DNA from: Bolinopsis microptera
Taxonomy: Eukaryota > Ctenophora > Tentaculata > Lobata > Bolinopsidae
Direction: 5' to 3'
Assembly (NCBI RefSeq): GCF_026151205.1
Contig: NC_087076.1
Coordinates: 15,894,419 to 15,958,418, forward strand
DNA: 64,000 nucleotides
Positions 35,401 to 46,170 of the stretch are shown piece after piece (the first letter of the stretch is position 1; each line of letters opens with the position of its first letter). Below the pieces are notes generated by a model. It was not told the origin of the DNA. It was given only the letters and a program-made list of their open reading frames with translations, and ran no database searches. Position numbers and translations under genes: made by a program.

Positions 35401-35946
35401 TGTCAGCATTGTGATATACTAGATAAGAGTCATACTCCTACTTATAAGTCCTCAGCTGGCACATTGATGCAATTGTCCTGACATTTGAGGCAGGTTGATT
35501 CACAATTTATTCCTGCTTTTCTGCATGAACAAGCATTGCCACATCCTGACTTTAAACAGTTGCAACTAATGTTTTATATGATACTTATATGAATAATATT
35601 TCAAAGAGATGAGTCTTTAGTCTCTTTTTAAACAAGACAATATCGGTCAATGTTATCAATTGATAGGGAAGCTGATAAGGAAATGTGGTTAATTAATGTA
35701 GTTATCCAGGTATTTCAATCTAAAAAATAAGATGTTTGAACTTAAACAAACAATACCATTACCAATTACTGATAATAATAAAGTAATAATGAACACCTAA
35801 AATTCCGAATTTGATTTGAAACTTGGATAAACATACCTCATATGAGCGTTCAGATTTTTATGTATGACGTCGAAGTGTTGCGGTGGTACCATCATCACTC
35901 TTTTGTAAATTTTGCTCGCTGCCCCTGTTATCTTCTGTGTCGACAT
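20467..35946 (-). CDS. DDAH/arginine deiminase-fold amidinohydrolase, paralogue B (seven exons over 15.5 kb)
   Basis: Exons: 35946-35837, 31013-30907, 30739-30582, 30272-30104, 21637-21527, 20896-20749, 20563-20467. All introns are GT-AG, phases chain (2,1,0,1,1,2), and the sum is exactly 300 codons (299 residues). The motifs parallel gene A: YKRVMMVPPQHFDVIHK at the start, KAVSQWQAL, VDMVFAANSAIVLNNKALI (Asn82), FCEGNAEF (Glu133), DERFYHLDVSMAPL (His186), DKVIELTLEEGLQFSCN, and SGGAVRCCVVDI (Cys288). All three catalytic-position residues are kept, so the gene looks intact. Introns 1 and 4 are about 4.8 and 8.5 kb because of inserted transposons, while the remaining introns are short. Exon boundaries differ from gene A in several places, so the duplication is not recent. 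GGD of bacterial relatives is NAE here, and GCGD in gene A. Confidence 0.85.
21600..22110. repeat. Tandem array derived from the splice acceptor and start of gene B exon 5
   Basis: About eight irregular units of roughly 66-70 bp share gatagaatctctctgaaaat, which on the gene strand reads attttcag|AGAGATTCTATC, the acceptor and first codons of exon 5 (acceptor at 21637/21638). One distal unit (about 21910-21950) extends further into the exon, through the codons for RFYHLDVSM. Flanking parts hold gattattaaggtaattatta-like intron sequence. The other units lose similarity after the first 12 exon bases. Confidence 0.9.
22324..22459. repeat. Inverted repeat, 29-bp perfect arms
   Basis: The arm agattgaaattgagtcactt(tattttagt) at 22324-22352 is the exact reverse complement of 22431-22459, separated by 78 bp. 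It is probably a small foldback or MITE remnant in gene B intron 4. Confidence 0.85.
22478..22625. mobile_element. GTTCGAC-module cluster, relative of the GTGCGAC element
   Basis: Contains repeated cgtactgtagttcgacac-like modules in both orientations with cgctacct spacers. The design matches the clusters at 8996-9107 and 10685-10828, with one consistent base change in the core (gtgcgac to gttcgac). Only one cluster is seen here, so this may be a whole short element or one end. Confidence 0.6.
25327..26115. repeat. 44-bp minisatellite inside the hAT element, about 18 units
   Basis: The unit begins acgttagggtgcgctatgaa and ends ttgagatattta. Variants (ccctgaagt, tttgaggt) alternate. The array is next to the 25209 terminus and includes gaacgttagtgaacg-like sequence at its edge, so it may have grown from subterminal repeats. 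Confidence 0.9.
27063..28825 (-). pseudogene. hAT-family transposase with DUF659-like core, broken
   Basis: The first segment (28825-28259, 188 residues) contains VVTDNPNVNKSLRRLI and GETRFATQFIMLERL, typical of the DUF659/hAT RNase H-like core. It ends in a plausible donor (aca g|gtgagt). The second segment (27533-27333) has APFPLHSVGFCAHPAYQ, the middle motif of hAT transposases. The third (27290-27063) has the C-terminal dimerisation signature NWSLYDWVINKKRNRL. A BED zinc finger and the N-terminal part are absent before 28825, which is only 113 bp from the terminus. The 27540-28258 stretch shows no coding and may be an intron or lost exon. Probably not autonomous. Confidence 0.8.
31192..31610. 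repeat. Tandem duplication of about 200 bp in gene B intron 1
   Basis: Bases 31192-31390 and 31391-31610 are direct copies, sharing gatattatatgatacttata, the repeated tttttagtctgaaacac motif and the attctgaaacaatttaaaac end. The second copy has one extra tttttagtctgaaacac unit. Part of this block, with the following aacaagaca-gatagggaagctgataagg segment, recurs at 35575-35725 beyond the LINE. Confidence 0.85.
33400..33835 (-). mobile_element. Foreign insert in the RTE RT, with CACTATATAATGACA repeats and a MULE-like fragment
   Basis: Starts with repeats of cactatataatgacaacact and tatatagtgacaag (33403-33512, twice, with an inverted piece between). These are followed by a minus-strand frame, 33756-33490, whose segment SLEFLSIPPSYLNTATGDPL resembles the linker before the domain in FLYWCH/MULE transposases. 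No clear target duplication was found; the identity is tentative. Confidence 0.5.
35178..35238. repeat. Hairpin at the 5' end of the RTE element
   Basis: Arms accaaatgcatgaggagcat (35178-35197) and its exact reverse complement (35219-35238) flank a 21-bp AT-rich loop, followed by a (TA)n run. The position at the truncated 5' end suggests a foldback formed during insertion. Confidence 0.85.
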
Positions 35947-37215
35947 ATTCTGCAAACTAGAAATTAATAAAATTCAAAAAATTATCAAATTGCATGAAAC
36001 GCGGAGAAAAATGCTTTTCAAAAAACTTAGTGAATTTTTCCTTTCAAGAATACTTAAATCACCAATATTTGTAGTCGGAGTTCAGTAAATCTCGGCAGAT
36101 TTTGATAATCAGGAATTACTAAGTGAAAAGGTCTGAAACTGAAAAACGTTAACCATACGATATCAGAGTTTCATAACTAATTACAATACAGCCTTATCGA
36201 TTTTCACAGAAACTGCACCAATGGCAGTTGGCAGTTGGCACAGTCAAGATCGAACCGATAGCCTGCTGTACTATCATTTTATGCGGTATATGAAACGCTT
36301 TATACCGCGAGAAACCCGGTATAGAGAGGTTTTATCACGAAAACGTCTACTTGGCCTCATGGATCATTTACAGCTCGAAGAAGGCAAAAAAAGACCAGGG
36401 AAACCAAGGAACAGCAGCTAGCTGTTGATTCTATAGGAAGCAAGTACGTGTAAATACACCTTCCAACATCTACTGTGACTTGTTTTGTATTGTACTGCAT
36501 ACCGCTTCATTTGATATGCGAGATACCTCAAATCTAGATACCTCGAATCTAACTAAAATCAACAAGGGTAAGATGTGGGCAAGGGTAAGATTTATAAATT
36601 TAGGCCGTGCCGTGCACCATCGACCGTAAAACGCGCGCGCTGACCATCGAAGGTTTTTTAGCTCGTATTTCGGCCAGCAAATTATTTCGGAAACAATCAA
36701 AATTTTATAATACTTCCCATATAACAATTTTGTTAAAATTTGGTCAGCTTACGTAAACATTCATGTTTTACTGAACCTGAATTAGTTTGAGCAATTTTGA
36801 TGGTCAGAATTTGAGTTATCAACGAATTTATACCTATTTTGACATTTTAAGACCTCAGCTCTTAGTCTTATATTCAAGGCCAATCTCTCCCAACTAATTT
36901 AGGTTCGGTAGTTAAGTATGGTTGGAAGGTTCTGACAAATTTTCAGAATGATCTCATTCAACTTCAAGGAACCGAAGATATGACAGAATAATACGACAAA
37001 AATCAACAAATTTCGTCAAATTACGCAACTTTTACACCTACTTTTGCTCCAAAAGCCACGCACCATCAAATATGGTACCTAGGCGAAACTCACTGATCAT
37101 TCCAAAAAGGTGTAGCAAATAATTTGGTACTGTGAAAATTCTCACAGTCTCTAGAAAACAATGGTACAAAAGTTTTGAAAAGTCGAGCAAGTTTATTAGT
37201 TTATTTTGATCGTGC
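35947..37215. other. Upstream region of gene B, no further gene seen
   Basis: About 1.3 kb between the start of gene B and the large purine array. Short open frames (36221-36421 plus, 36470-36727 minus) show no recognisable domain. The gene B promoter should lie here but no core element can be assigned. Confidence 0.5.
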
Positions 37216-38305
37216 AGAGGGAGAGGGAGAGGGAGAGGGAGAGGGAGAGGGAGAGGGAGAGGGAGAGGGAGAGGGAGAGGGAGAGGGAGAGGGAGAGGGA
37301 GAGGGAGAGGGAGAGGGAGAGGGAGAGGGAGAGGGAGAGGGAGAGGGAGAGGGAGAGGGAGAGGGAGAGGGAGAGGGAGAGGGAGAGGGAGAGGGAGAGG
37401 GAGAGGGAGAGGGAGAGGGAGAGGGAGAGGGAGAGGGAGAGGGAGAGGGAGAGGGAGAGGGAGAGGGAGAGGGAGAGGGAGAGGGAGAGGGAGAGGGAGA
37501 GGGAGAGGGAGAGGGAGAGGGAGAGGGAGAGGGAGAGGGAGAGGGAGAGGGAGAGGGAGAGGGAGAGGGAGAGGGAGAGGGAGAGGGAGAGGGAGAGGGA
37601 GAGGGAGAGGGAGAGGGAGAGGGAGAGGGAGAGGGAGAGGGAGAGGGAGAGGGAGAGGGAGAGGGAGAGGGAGAGGGAGAGGGAGAGGGAGAGGGAGAGG
37701 GAGAGGGAGAGGGAGAGGGAGAGGGAGAGGGAGAGGGAGAGGGAGAGGGAGAGGGAGAGGGAGAGGGAGAGGGAGAGGGAGAGGGAGAGGGAGAGGGAGA
37801 GGGAGAGGGAGAGGGAGAGGGAGAGGGAGAGGGAGAGGGAGAGGGAGAGGGAGAGGGAGAGGGAGAGGGAGAGGGAGAGGGAGAGGGAGAGGGAGAGGGA
37901 GAGGGAGAGGGAGAGGGAGAGGGAGAGGGAGAGGGAGAGGGAGAGGGAGAGGGAGAGGGAGAGGGAGAGGGAGAGGGAGAGGGAGAGGGAGAGGGAGAGG
38001 GAGAGGGAGAGGGAGAGGGAGAGGGAGAGGGAGAGGGAGAGGGAGAGGGAGAGGGAGAGGGAGAGGGAGAGGGAGAGGGAGAGGGAGAGGGAGAGGGAGA
38101 GGGAGAGGGAGAGGGAGAGGGAGAGGGAGAGGGAGAGGGAGAGGGAGAGGGAGAGGGAGAGGGAGAGGGAGAGGGAGAGGGAGAGGGAGAGGGAGAGGGA
38201 GAGGGAGAGGGAGAGGGAGAGGGAGAGGGAGAGGGAGAGGGAGAGGGAGAGGGAGAGGGAGAGGGAGAGGGAGAGGGAGAGGGAGAGGGAGAGGAGAGAG
38301 GGAGA
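37216..38305. repeat. 1.09-kb homopurine (GGGAGA)n array, about 180 units
   Basis: Every base from about 37216 to 38305 on the plus strand is G or A, in nearly perfect gggaga hexamers that degenerate only at the right end (gaggagagag). It is open in several frames on both strands (poly-GE, poly-RE, poly-SP, poly-LP); none of these is a gene. The length in the assembly may not be exact. Confidence 0.97.
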
Positions 38306-39697
38306 CATGGAGACATGGAGACATGGAGACATGGAGACATGGAGACATGGAGACATGGAGACATGGAGACATGGAGACATGGAGACATGGAGACATGGAG
38401 ACATGGAGACATGGAGACATGGAGACATGGAGACATGGAGACATGGAGACATGGAGACATGGAGACATGGAGACATGGAGACATGGAGACATGGAGACAT
38501 GGAGACATGGAGACATGGAGACATGGAGACATGGAGACATGGAGACATGGAGACATGGAGACATGGAGACATGGAGACATGGAGACATGGAGACATGGAG
38601 ACATGGAGACATGGAGACATGGAGACTGGAGACTGGAGACAGGGAGACAGGGAGACCGGGAGACCGGGAGACCGGGAGACAGGGAGACAGGGAGACAGGG
38701 AGACAGGGAGACAGGAGGAAGGGAGACAGGGAGACAGGGAGACAGGGAGACAGGGAGACCGCCCGCAAATGCAAAATCTAATTCCATTCTAATGTGTGGT
38801 GTGTACGAATATTTTGTACCATATAATCGTTTCGAAACATGACAGGGAGACAGGGAGACAGGGAGACAGGGAGACAGGGAGACAGGGAGACAGGGAGACA
38901 GGGAGACCGCCCGCAAATGCAAAATCTAATTCCATTCTAATGTGTGGTGTGTACGAATATTTTGTACCATATAATCGTTTCGAACATGACAGGGAGACAG
39001 GGAGACAGGGAGACAGGGAGACAGGGAGACAGGGAGACAGGGAGACAGGGAGACAGGGAGACAGGGAGACAGGGAGACAGGGAGACAGGGAGACATGGAG
39101 ACATGGAGACATGGAGACATGGAGACATGGAGACATGGAGACATGGAGACATGGAGACATGGAGACATGGAGACATGGAGACATGGAGACATGGAGACAT
39201 GGAGACATGGAGACATGGAGACATGGAGACATGGAGACATGGAGACATGGAGACAGGGAGACAGGGAGAGATGGAGACAGGGAGACTGGAGACAGGGAGA
39301 CAGGGAGACAGGGAGACAGGGAGACAGGGAGACAGGGAGACAGGGAGACAGGGAGACAGGGAGACAGGGAGACAGGGAGACAGGGAGACAGGGAGACCGC
39401 CCGCAAATGCAAAATCTAATTCCATTCTAATGTGTGGTGTGTACGAATATTTTGTACCATATAATCGTTTCGAAACATGACAGGGAGACAGGGAGACAGG
39501 GAGACAGGGAGACAGGGAGACAGGGAGACAGGGAGACAGGGAGACAGGGAGACAGGGAGACAGGGAGACAGGGAGACAGGGAGACAGGGAGACAGGGAGA
39601 CAGGGAGACAGGGAGACAGGGAGACATGGAGACAGGGAGACATGGAGACAGGGAGACATGGAGACAGGGAGACAGGGAGACAGGGAGACAGGGAGAC
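38306..39697. repeat. 8-bp GACATGGA / GACAGGGA arrays with three unique-sequence cassettes
   Basis: Runs of gacatgga (38302-38625 and about 39090-39250) alternate with runs of gacaggga. Three copies of a unique cassette of about 85 bp interrupt them at about 38758-38842, 38906-38989 and 39396-39479. Each cassette starts ccgcccgcaaatgcaaaatc and ends ccatataatcgtttcgaaac or a one-base shorter form. The array ends at 39697. Frames through it ([16 protein letters not shown]) are periodicity products. Confidence 0.95.
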
Positions 39698-40056
39698 GTA
39701 GGGAATAGGGGAAACATTGCGAAAAGTTTCAACTTTGAAGTCAGAAATAAAACTAGTGGGGTTGATTTCTCGGGACTGTATTCAGTTAACAGGAAAATGT
39801 AATATTATAAAGTATTAATATAAGAATGCTACCAGAACCGGAGTCCGGACAAGTTTTAGCATCGTATAATCACGCAGGGTGGCACTGCAACTGCCACTGG
39901 CACGACAAAGCACAGCTGATATGAAATCTGACGAATTATCTTAAATTACATACTCTAATATTTATTTTACATATTATTCTGTATATTAATACCTGAGTTC
40001 ACCAAAAGTTCATTACCATAAATTCCGATTGCCCTCGAGTGATTAGTGGACGTCTT

Positions 40057-40131
40057 ACGATTATATGGTACAAAATATTCGTACACGCCACACATTAGAA
40101 TGGAATTAGATTTTGCATTTGCGGGCGGTCA
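40057..40131 (-). repeat. Inverted stand-alone copy of the array cassette
   Basis: This 75-bp stretch is the reverse complement of the cassette in the 38.7-39.5 kb array (cgattatatggtacaaaata to gcatttgcgggcggtc) with about one change. It is directly followed (40132-40215) by sequence matching the right arm of the foldback element at 49757-50019, so the cassette may come from inside a related MITE. Confidence 0.85.
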
Positions 40132-40299
40132 TTCAAATTAATATCATTTCCTTTTGTTTGGGAAAGAGAAACGCTGGCAGCGGTCCACTCTACCAAATTA
40201 TGGGTTTTGGTCAAATTTAATATCGATAAAATACCTAAATCACAAATGGTATTACTATTAGTATTAGTATAAGTTGGTTGTCAAAAGTTAGCCGTCTCC

Positions 40300-40480
40300 T
40301 TTAGGTGTGCAGACTCGAGTGTGCTAAATCACTCTTATCTACACTCGATCTTCTAAAAGGGCCCAAGACAGTTGAAATTAATTTAAATCAATGTATTTTC
40401 GGACGCTGATTCCGAATCACCTTACATGACTCCGGGTTAAAATGCTCCCCTGGCGAGATATCGGCAAAAACTGTCTCGAT
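40300..40480. repeat. Dispersed repeat, second copy at 60765-60910
   Basis: Shared blocks are gtgctaaatcactct, tacactcgatcttc, ttcggacgct-attccgaatcac and gggttaaaatgctcccctgg followed by cgayatatcggc. The copies differ by several substitutions and indels, so this is an older family. Confidence 0.8.
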
Positions 40481-41337
40481 CAGTAATAGAAGGAAAATTA
40501 ATTGAAGTGCAAAACACAACAGCAATGCTCATGCTGCGCTTGCGTCACTTTGGCAAGATCTTAGCAGAGCTATCTCGAGCTGGAAAGGGTTGGCATCGTC
40601 AATCAACAATCAAATATTAATTGGTCAAATAAATGAAACGAAATTTGATGTTCGATCAAGAAACAATAAAATAGGAAATATGAAACCACTAATAGATTTA
40701 GAAAAGCCTAGCAGCACCCTACGAGCGACGGGCCTTTATTAACCAAAATTTGCCCCCCAATTCGGAGGAAGTGATTGATGATCCAATCATGATAACCATA
40801 TCCGGAATTCACCAACAACATACAAGGTTTACATATGAAATCTTAAATGATAGTTCTGCAAAAAGATTAAGGGGTTGGTGATCCAGTTATGGCCTCCATA
40901 AGCTCACGAGCGAGAAGTTCCTAATAAAGACAAACAATATTATCGTATCAGGAAATGATAAGATTTCATCAAGAAAATGGATAAAAGTATTTTTGTAAAT
41001 GACTAGAACTTTAACCAACATTCTTAGTTATTATGAAACAGCATACAAGGTTTACTTACGAAATCGTTATATTATTAATGATAGTTCTGATAAAAGAACA
41101 ACAAAGATTTCTTTGAAGTTGCTTTGCATTGCACTTTCGTACAAACTTCATAACACCAACAGCAATTGGCACATTTATTTTGATATTATTACAACACTTA
41201 AATTGAATCCCTTAATCAATAATAAGATACAATATTACAACCGTGTATGGAAGATACAATATTCAAATGGCTGGCCCAATTGAGGTAAAATGTAAGCAAG
41301 TTTTAAGAAAATCGCGTGTTTTTACAAATACTATTCA

Positions 41338-41957
41338 TCAATAGTAGTAGTAGTAGTAGTAGTAGTAGTACTCATAGTAAAGTTAATGTGGCAAACATTA
41401 CTGTGCCTGTGTAATGTGTACAGTATGAGTGCAAGTGTTATAATCAATTAACTGTACACTAAATTAACTGTACACTAAATTAACTGTACACTCAATTAAC
41501 TGTACACTCAATTAACTGTACACTCAATTAACTGTACACTAAATTAACTGCACACTAAATTAACTGTACACTCAATTAACTGTACACTCAATTAACTGTA
41601 CACTCAATTAACTTTACGCTCAATTAACTGTACACTCAATTAACTGTACACTCAATTAACTGTACACTCAATTAATAGTACACTCAATTAACTGTACACT
41701 CAATTAACTGTACACTCAATTAACTGTACACTCAATTAACTGTACACTCAATTAACTGTACACTCAATTAACTGTACACTCAATTAACAGTACACTCAAT
41801 TAACTGTACACTCAATTAACTGTACACTCAATTACCTGTGCACTCAATTAACTGTACACTCAATTAACTGTACACTCAATTAACTGTACACTCAATTAAC
41901 TGTACACTCAATTAACTGTACACTCAATTAACTGTACACTCAATTAACTGTACACTC
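41338..41957. repeat. (TAG)n microsatellite and 16-bp satellite array
   Basis: A (TAG)9-type run at 41341-41370 is followed by about 32 units of the 16-bp sequence actgtacactcaatta from about 41445 to 41957. Variants with taaatta cluster at the left end. Confidence 0.95.
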
Positions 41958-42087
41958 TCTGACAACACTAAATAGTATTGGATCCAACCTTGACCGAATT
42001 TTAAAATATTGTTTATCAATTATCATGGTCATGAGTACTACAAAAAAGATTCCATCTCCAATTGATGAGCAAAACTTTTAGAGCAAA

Positions 42088-43211
42088 TGTAAGCAGTCAT
42101 CACTTGCTTCAGATTCGTAGATCATTTGTAGTAATTTAGGTTACGAACAACAAAAACGAAAGTAATAATGATGGTAAAAAGGGTAAGAAACAAAATGATT
42201 AGCAATTCAATAACTTACAAAATACACTTCCTAATTACTCTGACTTATACCGCCCTACATCTAAGTTGTAAAACACACGCCCTTACTCTACGTTCACCTA
42301 TCACGGTTAACCATCGTTAACCGTCTCTAACGGAGTCTTACCCTTAAACTACACTTACATACCACTTTCAGTCCTCGCTGACTGTCCTTATATCAGGCCC
42401 AAATCCACTATAGTTCATTCTCGCTCTACCTGAGCCCGATTGTTGTTGACACGAACCTACTCGTGTTGGATTAACCCACGTGTTAACCCTGGCTACAACA
42501 CAGCCTATTCCTGCTCTCCTGAGTTAACCAATGTTGACTCTCACTACGCTTAAGCCAGACTGCTCATGTACTCCGCACAGTTCCACTAACTACAGTCCAC
42601 AATAATGCTCTCTCCAGGACCCCATCGTAACAGGTCCTGGCTCCAAAGTAACCTACATCAATGGCCCTCGATTCGGGCAAACTCCATCTCCTTTCTAACC
42701 TTTTCACCGGACCTTATATAATGTCCTGTCCGTGGTTTTTCACCCGACCTCTCTAACCAGACTCACGTGCCCCTGCTCACACCTTTGGCAGCTGGTCTTA
42801 TCTCCCACTAAAGCTTCATTGTCCCGAGTCCACTGTCCAGGTGTTACGACTATTCATCTTTTTACCAAAGCTTCCTGTCTGATGACCTCTGAATCCATAG
42901 TTTGTTAGAACTCACATCTTCTAGGAGCTATCTTTGACTCTCTATCTACACAAAGGCTTTACGTCTGAGGTTTCCTAAATTCATTGTCTCTCCTCTAGAG
43001 GGTGATATATTTCTCGCCTGCCCAGGTGAGGTCCAACCCACAATCTCCATTGTATTCTCTTTCTCTAACTTTCCCTAACCACAGACCAGAACTGGATGTT
43101 CCACTTCCACTGCCTTATTACACAATACTGCCTTATTACACAATACTGCCTTATTACACAATACTATCTAAAATCTATCAAATAATCTAGATCAAATAAT
43201 CACGGCTTACA
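42088..43211 (-). repeat. LTR (3' LTR in element orientation)
   Basis: Starts TGTAAGCAGTC and ends CACGGCTTACA. Contains a triple repeat of tgccttattacacaatac near 43110-43165. Its inner edge is repeated in the adjacent interior. Confidence 0.9.
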
Positions 43212-43560
43212 CAACTTTACAAAATATGATCTTTTTTAGAACTTTACTATAATATGTAGTATAATAATTTAATAGAACATCTCGTACTACAGACTATATT
43301 CCATATCAGCTTCTATTCGCTCAATATTCACAGCTTACACAACTTTACAAAATCTGATCTTTTTTAGAACTTTACTATAATAGTATAATAATTTAATAGA
43401 AAATCTCGTACTACAGACTCTATTCCATGCTTGCTCCTAATCACTAAATATTCACGGCTTACACAACTTTACAAAATCTGAGCTTTTTTATAACTTTACT
43501 ATGATAGTGCATATAATAACTTTATAGAAAATCTCGTACTACAGACTATCGTTCCAAGAC
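43201..43560. repeat. Three 126-bp direct repeats containing the LTR edge
   Basis: The block ttcac(g/a)gcttacacaact through cgtactacagac occurs at about 43201, 43329 and 43453. The first copy straddles the LTR/interior junction at 43211/43212, so the terminal 11 bp of the LTR are present three times. Confidence 0.85.
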
Positions 43561-44329
43561 TATCTTCAACTCAGTCATTACTCTGTCCCAGAACCAAATA
43601 AAATTGTTCCTTTTTGAACACCATGACGGGTCATCTATTCACTGTTCATCTTCATATTATGTTCTATTGTCTATATAAGTATAATGCTTGACTTACTTCA
43701 CTCCGTCTTAATTATGTCTGACTCTGTACAACATGGCGAAATCAGTTCTTCTGACGATCCCCCTGCTCCTCCTCCTCGTGTCACTTTGTACTTTATGTCG
43801 GGTACTTTTCCCCACTCCACTTGTTGCCCCGACAGCTCCGACTCCGACTCCAAGTCCTCCTATCCAAAATGATATGGTGAGCAGCTCCTCTCCGGATGAT
43901 TAGATTCGCTTCCTATGTATTGATCAGCTTTTCTCCACCGCCCCTGGGGGATGATAATCCCCCATAGTTATTCAATCCAGTCTAAGTTTACTTTATAAAT
44001 TCATTACTCTTCCACATCTATCAAATCTTTTCGTTTTTAGGTTGGAAGAATAGCGTAAAACCATTTGGATTCAACTGCTCCTACTAGAATGTATTTACAA
44101 CCTGGTAAGTCTCCAAGTCTCCGAGTCTCCTCCAAACATCGTTCCATTGTTTCTTTTACTGTGTATCTCTCTTGTTCCACTGGTGTTCCTCTTAATTATC
44201 AACCTCTCTGCGTCTCTCTCTTCTTCTCACACCATGTCTCCGTCTTCCACTCGTTTTCCAACATTTTGGACAGTCCCCTGTATTATCGTACTGTTCTTCC
44301 CTCCAGCTTTCCATATCTGTGTCTTCTTC

Positions 44330-46170
44330 TAATGTTTCACGTGTCTCCTTCTAATGTTTCACGTGTCTCTTCCCAATGTCTCCATGTGTCTACATCCAAT
44401 GTCTACATGTGTCTTCTTCCAATGTGTTCACAATTCACATGTCTCCTTCACAGGTTTCCTCCCAATGTTTTCATATGTCTCTTTCCAATGCCATGTGTCT
44501 TCTTCCAATTTCTCCATGTGTCTTCTTCCAATGTGTTCACGTGTCTCCTTCCAATGTCTCCATGTGTCTTTTTCCAATGTCTTCATGTGTCTTTTTCCAA
44601 TATGTTCACGTGTCTCCTTCACAGGTCTCCACGTGTCTCCTCCCAATGTTTTCATATGTCTCTTCCCAATGCCATGTGTCTTCTTCCAATGTCTCCATGT
44701 GTCTTCTTCCAATGTGCTCACGTGTCTCCTTCACAGGTCTCCATGTGTCTTCTTCCAATGTGCTTACGTGTCTCCTTCACAGGTCTCCATGTGTCTTCTT
44801 CGTGACCTCCAATTCATCTGTCATCCAATCAGTCTCCGATCCATGTTTCTATGTGACCTCCAATCCATGTGTCCTCCAATCTGTCTCCGATCCATGCTTC
44901 TATGTGACCTCCAATTCATCTGTCATCAAATCAGTCTCCGATCCACGTTTCTATGTGACCTCCAATTCATGTGTCCTCCAATCTGTCTCCGATCCACGCT
45001 TCTATGTGACCTCCAATTCATCTGTCATCCAATCAGTCTCCGATCCATGTTTCTATGTGACCTTCAATTCATGTGTCCTCCAATATGTCTCCGATCCATG
45101 CTTCTGGTCACCACTCACCATGCTTCTTGTCGCCACTCACCATGTTCCTATATTATTTCCACTATTTACCACTAGTATTGCCACTGCAATATCTCCAAGT
45201 GGATTGACGTGTCTCCTTCCAATATCAGTACTCACCAAGGTCCAACAGCACCTTTATAATTACCACTAGTATCGCCACCGCAATATCTCCTAGTGCCTCG
45301 ATGTGTCTATTTCTAATACCACTCTCACCCGTCACCAATCACCATGCTCCAATAGTATTTCCACTATTTATCACCTCTTACCATGCTCCAATAGTAATTC
45401 CACTACTTATTACCCCTCACCATGCTCCAATAGTAATTCCACTATTTATCACCTCTCACCATGCTCCAATAGTAATTCCACTATTGTCACCTCTCGCCAT
45501 GCTCCAATAGTAATTCCACTATTGTCACCTCTCACCATGCTCCAATAGCAAATCCACTATTGTCACCTGTCACCATGCTCCAATAGTAATTCCACTATTT
45601 ATCACCTCTCACCATGCTCCAATAGTAATTCCACTATTTATCCTCTCTCACCATGCTCTAATAGTAATTCCACTATTTTCCTATCTCACCATGCTCCAAT
45701 AGTATTTTACTAGTCACTGCTAGTATCACCACCTCCAATAGTAATTCCACTAGTCACCACTAGTACCACCACCTCCAATAGTAATTCCACTAGTCACCAC
45801 TAGTACCACCACCTCCAATAGTAATTCCACTAGTCACCACTAGTACCACCACCTCCAATAGTAATTCCACTAGTCACCACTAGTACCACCACCTCCAATA
45901 GTAATTCCACTAGTCACCACTAGTACCACCACCTCCAATAGTAATTCCACTAGTCACCAGTAGTACCACCACCTCCAATAGTAATTCCACTAGTCACCAC
46001 TAGTACCACCACCTCCAATAGTAATTCCACTAGTCACCACTAGTACCACCACCTCCAATAGTAAATCCACTATTGTCACCTGTCACCACCTCCAATAGTA
46101 ATTCCACTAGTCACCACTAGTACCACCACCTCCAATAGTAATTCTACTAGTATTGCCACCACCATGTCTC
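44330..46170. repeat. Four successive minisatellite families inside the LTR element
   Basis: 44330-44800: irregular units around catgtgtcttcttccaatg. 44800-45110: about six units of 51 bp with gacctccaattcatctgtc and tctccgatccatg. 45335-45700: units of about 39 bp with caccatgctccaatagtaat. 45715-46150: about ten units of 40 bp with agtcaccactagtaccacca. The families share the ccaatagtaattccact core, so the later ones may descend from each other. Long frames here are periodicity products. Confidence 0.88.

Noticed and set aside
37038-39802. Very long open frames on both strands (poly [24 protein letters not shown])
   Set aside because: They arise from 6-bp and 8-bp periodic DNA that is open in several frames at once. 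No start context, splice signals or domains are present.
44065-45548. Plus-strand frames rich in Cys, Val, Ser (MCLLPMSPCVFFQC type)
   Set aside because: They follow irregular minisatellites inside the LTR element, which is oriented on the other strand, and contain no retroelement domain.
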